This document shows positions 14,868 to 17,908 of a stretch of 17,908 bases of DNA, piece by piece. Position 1 is the first letter of the stretch; each line of letters starts with the position of its first letter. This DNA is from an uncultured Bacilli bacterium (GTDB lineage Bacteria; Bacillota_I; Bacilli_A; RF39; UBA660). The translations under genes were made by a program, and so were the position numbers. The notes under the pieces were generated by a model that was not told where the DNA came from, did not search any database, and saw nothing but the letters and a program-made list of their open reading frames with translations. The stretch covers positions 1 to 17,908 of the forward strand of contig CALVUV010000011.1 in assembly GCA_944363685.1 (NCBI GenBank), given 5' to 3'.

Positions 14868-16632
14868 CTTTTTCCTCCTCATGTAGTACTTGATATAAGT
14901 TAGTAGCAACTACATCTCCTACTACTTCACTTAATTCTATTATACTAGCTTCTTTCATTTTTTTCATTGATCCAAATCTTTTTAATAACTCTTTACGTCT
15001 AACTTCACCTATTCCTGGAATTAAATCTAAATAACTTGATAGAAGTCCTTTACTTTTAATATTACGGTGATAAGTAATGGCAAAGCGATGAACTTCTTCT
15101 TGTATTTTAGATAAGTAAAGAAATAAGTTACTATCACTTTTAATATCTAATATTTTATAATTACTATCAATAACTATACTAGTACGATGATGATTATCTT
15201 TTTTTAGACCGATGATAGGTATAGATAGATTAAGAGATGATATTATTTCTTTAGCAACGGCAACTTGAGTTTCTCCTCCATCCATAACAATTAAGTCAGG
15301 AAGAACTTCTTTATCCATGATAGCACGATAATATCTACGGTATAAGACTTCTCGCATTGCACTTAAATCGTCTTTAACATCAGTACTTATTTTATATTTA
15401 CGATAATCATTTTTTAAGGGTTCAAAGTCACGAAATACTACCATTGCTCCTACATAGTATGTTCCAAATAAATGAGAGTTATCAAAGCTTTCCATACGTG
15501 AGATAGAATCTACTCCTAGAAGTGTTTTAAGTTCATTTAAAGCTTCTATCTTTTTGTTATCATCTTTCTTTAGAGTCTCTAATTCTTCATTTAAAACTAC
15601 TTTAGAGTTTTCTTTAGCTAAGTCTACTAATTTCTTTAATTCTCCTCTTTTAGGAACATGAACTTTTACTTTTAGATATTCACTTAAAAGGTCTGCATTT
15701 AAAGTATCTGGTATTAATATTTCATGAGCAAGAATATTTTTCTCATAGAATTTGATAATATATTCTTCCATATCATCTACAACATTATCTAGTGTCTGTA
15801 ATGTTTCATGATGTCTACCAAATAAAATCCCCTCTCTTATGAAAAATACTGTTATAGATAAATAGTTATCAACTACTGTATAGTTAAAAATATCAAAGTT
15901 ATAATTTTTCTTTAAGTCAATTTTCTGTTTTGTTAAAGTAATGTCTATATCATTTAACATTTCTCTTAATTCTAAAGCTTTTTCATAGTTTAAACTATTA
16001 CTTGCTTTTTCCATTTCTTTTGTAATTTTCTCTTTAATAAAACTACTATTACCTTTAAGAAAACTTATAATTTCATCATTCATAGTTTTAATAGTAAGAG
16101 GATCTATCTCTTTAATACAGTAACCTAAACATTCATTTATATGATAATAAAGGCATTCTTTCTTAGGTAATTTCTCACACTTTCTTAAGGGATATAAACG
16201 ATTAATCATATTAACTGTTTTACGTGCTGCGGTAACATTGGGATATGGTCCAAATAGTTTATGGTCTTTTTTCTTTTTTTTGACATTTCTAACTACTCTA
16301 AGTCTTGGATATTTTTCATTAGTAAGCTCTATATAAGGATAACTTTTATCATCTTTAAGTAAGATATTATATTTAGGATCATATTTTTTAATTAGGTTTA
16401 TCTCTAATATAAGACTTTCTAATTCACTATCAGTTACGATGTATTCAAAGTCATCTATATCCCCTACTAGCATCGCTGTTTTACCAGTTACATTACCCCT
16501 AAAATAACTACTAACTCTTTTCTTTAAGTTCTTAGCTTTACCTACATAGATAATATAACCATTTTTATCTTTCATTTGATAACTTCCAGGTAGTTCTGGA
16601 ACAAGTTTTAATTTTTCTTTAAAGTCTTTCAT
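14857..16632 (-). CDS. uvrC: UvrABC excinuclease subunit C
   Basis: UvrC makes both incisions in nucleotide excision repair, together with UvrB. The N-terminal GIY-YIG nuclease shows PGSYQM (15-20), IYVGKA (28-33), Arg39 and Glu77 in LILEINLI. Four cysteines (152, 160, 168, 172) match the conserved set now assigned to an iron-sulfur cluster. The UVR segment (EKASNSLNYEKALELREML) binds UvrB. The RNase H-like second nuclease includes ESFDNSHLFGTYYVGAM and DLIVMDGGETQV. The helix-hairpin-helix end includes LIPGIGEVRRKELLKRFGS. The length of 591 is normal. The ribosome site is weak (GGTGTGG). It is the first gene of the uvrC-pilin-mutL unit. Confidence 0.96.
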   Translation of the reverse strand: MKDFKEKLKLVPELPGSYQMKDKNGYIIYVGKAKNLKKRVSSYFRGNVTGKTAMLVGDIDDFEYIVTDSELESLILEINLIKKYDPKYNILLKDDKSYPYIELTNEKYPRLRVVRNVKKKKKDHKLFGPYPNVTAARKTVNMINRLYPLRKCEKLPKKECLYYHINECLGYCIKEIDPLTIKTMNDEIISFLKGNSSFIKEKITKEMEKASNSLNYEKALELREMLNDIDITLTKQKIDLKKNYNFDIFNYTVVDNYLSITVFFIREGILFGRHHETLQTLDNVVDDMEEYIIKFYEKNILAHEILIPDTLNADLLSEYLKVKVHVPKRGELKKLVDLAKENSKVVLNEELETLKKDDNKKIEALNELKTLLGVDSISRMESFDNSHLFGTYYVGAMVVFRDFEPLKNDYRKYKISTDVKDDLSAMREVLYRRYYRAIMDKEVLPDLIVMDGGETQVAVAKEIISSLNLSIPIIGLKKDNHHRTSIVIDSNYKILDIKSDSNLFLYLSKIQEEVHRFAITYHRNIKSKGLLSSYLDLIPGIGEVRRKELLKRFGSMKKMKEASIIELSEVVGDVVATNLYQVLHEEEKDEK

Positions 16633-16650
16633 CTAACCACACCCAACTAA

Positions 16651-16679
16651 AAAATAAGTTATTTTACATAACTTATTTT
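16651..16679 (-). terminator. Hairpin terminator before uvrC
   Basis: AAAATAAGTTAT (16651-16662) and ATAACTTATTTT (16668-16679) are perfect 12-bp inverted repeats with a 5-nt loop. On the minus strand the 3' arm runs into TTTTTT, fitting a terminator for the 197-aa gene that stops at 16705. The stem is AT-rich and may be leaky. Confidence 0.6.
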
Positions 16680-16703
16680 AGACTACATTTATTATTTTTA
16701 CAA
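16675..16703 (-). promoter_or_regulatory. Promoter of the uvrC-mutL unit
   Basis: TTGTAA (16698-16703, 4/6), a 17-nt spacer and TAAAAT (16675-16680, 5/6). The -35 begins one base from the previous gene's stop codon and the -10 overlaps one arm of the 16651-16679 hairpin, so initiation near 16668 would skip the full hairpin. Confidence 0.55.
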
Positions 16704-16704
16704 G

Positions 16705-17298
16705 TTAAATCCTATAATTATGAAATATTAAAGCACCATTTAAAGGATTATCAAAGTAATCTTTCTTAAACCAATTTAATAGACATATTTGTGATTTATC
16801 AATTCCACTAAACGTATAAAATATTTTAAAGTCTTTAATTCTAAGATTATAATCCTTCCAATGCTTACAATCTCTACTAAGTAAACAAGCAAGATTTTCA
16901 GGATTATAATAATTATGCCTTTCTTGTCTTATTTTATCAGGCTCTTCCATATTAACAATATTTTCGTCCTTTTCGTCAAAATAAATTTTCCATTTCTCTT
17001 TAGGATAATTATAGTCTAAGCAATCTTTTAAGTAAGCATTTATTACACTTAAAGGTGTTTTTTTGTATATTTCTATTATTAAATCCTGGATGTTTTTATT
17101 AAACACGTCTTTCTTAATTGATAAGATTATTTCTTTACTATTCTTCTTAATATCATAAAGATTTAAATCAATAACTTTACCTAAAGAATCTATAATATTT
17201 TTAATATCTCCAACGCTAAAATAACCATCTTCAAACATACTTAAAGGTCTAGTAACTTTTAGAGAAATAGCTGCACTACAATCCATTACACCAGTCAT
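16705..17298 (-). CDS. Hypothetical protein downstream of the Rpn module
   Basis: I do not recognise this 197-residue protein. It has no signal peptide or membrane helix. The first half looks alpha/beta (for example NSKEIILSIKKDVF and IQDLIIEIYKKT). The second half is rich in aromatic and charged residues, with Cys at 138, 144 and 172, and ends in short hydrophobic strands. The start at 17298 has AGGTGA 4 nt upstream. It lies 7 nt after the stop of the detached Rpn C-terminal ORF, so the two should be co-transcribed and perhaps coupled. A terminator follows. By context it may belong to the Rpn element, but that is inference only. Confidence 0.65.
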   Translation of the reverse strand: MTGVMDCSAAISLKVTRPLSMFEDGYFSVGDIKNIIDSLGKVIDLNLYDIKKNSKEIILSIKKDVFNKNIQDLIIEIYKKTPLSVINAYLKDCLDYNYPKEKWKIYFDEKDENIVNMEEPDKIRQERHNYYNPENLACLLSRDCKHWKDYNLRIKDFKIFYTFSGIDKSQICLLNWFKKDYFDNPLNGALIFHNYRI

Positions 17299-17305
17299 AA
17301 TTCAC

Positions 17306-17554
17306 CTACACTAATCTTGCAACTTGATTTTCTGAAAGTCCTGTATATTTGCATACCTTAGGAATAGATAATCCATCTTTAAGAAGATTTTTAGCAATAG
17401 AATTTTTTTCATTATTAACACCTTGTTTAATTCCTTGCTTCTTAGCAGTAATTTTTATACTATTTTCTATTATTCTTCTTTCTTCTTCATCATCATATAG
17501 TCCAATAGTATAAGCATCGTTAGTTAATCTTTTTAATTCATTTGCAACTTCCAT
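17306..17554 (-). CDS. Detached Rpn C-terminal module (RpnS-like small protein) or tail remnant
   Basis: This 82-residue frame matches only the C-terminal part of Rpn-family nucleases: ELKRLTNDAYTIGLYDDEEE, a charged helix, two KQG repeats, then IAKNLLKDGLSIPKVCKYTGL, a small helix-turn-helix-like end. No nuclease domain is present. AAGGAG lies 11 nt before the ATG at 17554. The homologous frame continues upstream without a start to 17647 (KLEKELVILTLTKIDEIDALAEGDEEL), immediately behind the double stop TAA-TGA of the preceding copy, and in the same frame. In E. coli, Rpn C-terminal proteins made from internal starts act as antitoxins; a separate gene with that content could do the same. Alternatively it is a dead duplication scar. 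Confidence 0.6.
   Translation of the reverse strand: MEVANELKRLTNDAYTIGLYDDEEERRIIENSIKITAKKQGIKQGVNNEKNSIAKNLLKDGLSIPKVCKYTGLSENQVARLV
17379..17437 (-). repeat. 59-bp direct repeat, copy A
   Basis: Identical to 17724-17782 over 59 bp, at an offset of 345 bp (115 codons, in frame). The match ends abruptly at 17378, where the two terminal helices diverge. Recombination between the copies would swap the tail of the upstream Rpn gene while keeping the frame. Confidence 0.85.
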
Positions 17555-17647
17555 TAACTCTTCATCTCCTTCCGCTAACGCATCTATTTCATCTATTTTT
17601 GTTAATGTTAATATTACTAATTCTTTTTCTAATTTACTAAGTTCTAA
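17555..17647 (-). pseudogene. Untranslated upstream part of the duplicated Rpn tail
   Basis: Read in the frame of the ORF at 17306-17554, this stretch encodes 31 codons of Rpn-like helix (LSKLEKELVILTLTKIDEID...LAEGDEEL) with no stop and no usable start. It begins directly after TGA (17648-17650). It shows that the second copy arose from a longer Rpn gene and lost its N-terminal part. It now also provides the ribosome site AAGGAG for the downstream ATG. Confidence 0.6.
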
Positions 17648-17650
17648 TCA

Positions 17651-17908
17651 TTACAATAACATAGTTATTTGACTCTTATTTAACCCAGTCGCTTTCATGA
17701 TATCTTTTATTGGCATACCCATATTAAGAAGATTTTTAGCAATAGAATTTTTTTCATTATTAACACCTTGTTTAATTCCTTGTTTAATTCCTTGTTTAAC
17801 ACCTTGTTTCTTAGCAGTAATTTTTATACTATTTTCTATTCTTCTTCTTTCCTCTTCTTCATCATAAAGTCCAATAGTATAAGCATCATTAGTTAATCTT
17901 TTTAATTC
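17651..17908 (-). CDS. Rpn family recombination-promoting nuclease, C-terminal end (partial)
   Basis: The last 85 codons of a gene that enters from the right edge. It reads ELKRLTNDAYTIGLYDEEEE, a charged helix, four tandem KQG[VI] repeats, IAKNLLNMGMPIKDIMKATGL and a short end. This is the C-terminal pattern of the Rpn/PD-(D/E)XK 'transposase' family, whose full-length members are roughly 290-330 residues with an N-terminal nuclease. The nuclease domain would lie outside the window. The stop is TAA followed at once by in-frame TGA. It shares near-identical DNA with the copy at 17306-17554 but ends in a different terminal helix. Confidence 0.75.
   Translation of the reverse strand, partial: ELKRLTNDAYTIGLYDEEEERRRIENSIKITAKKQGVKQGIKQGIKQGVNNEKNSIAKNLLNMGMPIKDIMKATGLNKSQITMLL
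17724..17782 (-). repeat. 59-bp direct repeat, copy B
   Basis: Partner of 17379-17437. Homology continues on the far side up to the window end at 17908, interrupted by a 24-bp difference that corresponds to two extra 12-bp repeat units in this copy. Confidence 0.85.
17762..17809 (-). repeat. Four tandem 12-bp units encoding KQG[V/I]
   Basis: Units at 17762-17773, 17774-17785, 17786-17797 and 17798-17809 read AACACCTTGTTT or AATTCCTTGTTT on the plus strand. Each encodes one K-Q-G-V or K-Q-G-I. The sister copy has only two units (17417-17440). Four-residue repeats of variable number are a known feature of the Rpn C-terminal helix. Confidence 0.85.

Noticed and set aside
14868..14909. Longer pilin start at 14909 (MLLTYIKYYMRRKK...)
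   Set aside because: The extension would overlap uvrC by over 50 nt, and the strong GAGGAGGAAA site points to 14867, which gives a standard short prepilin leader.
17306..17390. Terminal helix-turn-helix-like segment as a resolvase or separate DNA-binding regulator
   Set aside because: The whole module matches the C-terminal arrangement of Rpn-family proteins, including the preceding helix and repeats; no recombinase domain is present.
17762..17809. Tandem 12-bp repeats as a CRISPR array
   Set aside because: The units are contiguous, without spacers, in frame and coding for KQG[VI] in a recognisable protein tail.

Overview
The window is very AT-rich, roughly three quarters by eye. Every gene I can support lies on the minus strand. 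TGA is a true stop here: it ends the GT2 gene, the membrane polymerase/ligase gene and the second ATPase gene, and in the first and third it sits in ATGA overlaps. The mycoplasma code is therefore excluded. Good AGGAGG-type ribosome sites, very tight gene spacing, a mutL with the endonuclease motif, uvrC, miaA, an L-lactate/2-hydroxyacid dehydrogenase and a lone type IV pilin-like gene suggest a low-GC Gram-positive lineage: Bacilli, Erysipelotrichia, or the uncultured gut groups near Mollicutes that keep the standard code. The exact taxon is inference.

Layout in transcription order, from high to low coordinates. (1) 17908-16705: the 3' end of an Rpn-family (PD-(D/E)XK nuclease/'transposase') gene cut by the window edge, then a second in-frame tandem copy of the Rpn C-terminal region with a different last helix and fewer 12-bp repeats, then an unrecognised 197-aa gene. 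(2) 16632-12622: uvrC, a pilin-like gene and mutL, translationally overlapping. (3) 12543-9623: a DUF4143-type AAA ATPase, miaA and a nucleotidyltransferase-fold protein. (4) 9530-2845: a polytopic polymerase/ligase-like protein, a family 2 glycosyltransferase, rfbA, rfbC, rfbD and a NatAB/YhaQP-like ABC exporter pair, tightly packed and probably one operon. rfbB is not in the window. (5) 2753-1512: a second DUF4143-type ATPase. (6) 1406-161: a lactate/hydroxyacid dehydrogenase and a small membrane protein. (7) 1-90: a short structured leader with a mini-ORF and what may be the first codons of the next gene.

How the genes work together: block 2 is DNA repair. Block 3 pairs tRNA modification with two accessory proteins. 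Block 4 makes dTDP-rhamnose and probably uses it for a surface glycan. At four gene junctions, hairpins that resemble terminators overlap or directly adjoin candidate promoters for the next unit, so the intergenic space is used twice.

The most unusual part is the Rpn region. Published work on E. coli Rpn proteins describes a gene-within-gene toxin-antitoxin: a small C-terminal protein (RpnS) with a variable number of four-residue repeats blocks the full-length nuclease (RpnL). Here a detached C-terminal module of that type, with its own start and ribosome site, sits directly behind a full-length gene's tail. It has two KQG-type repeats instead of four and a different terminal helix.
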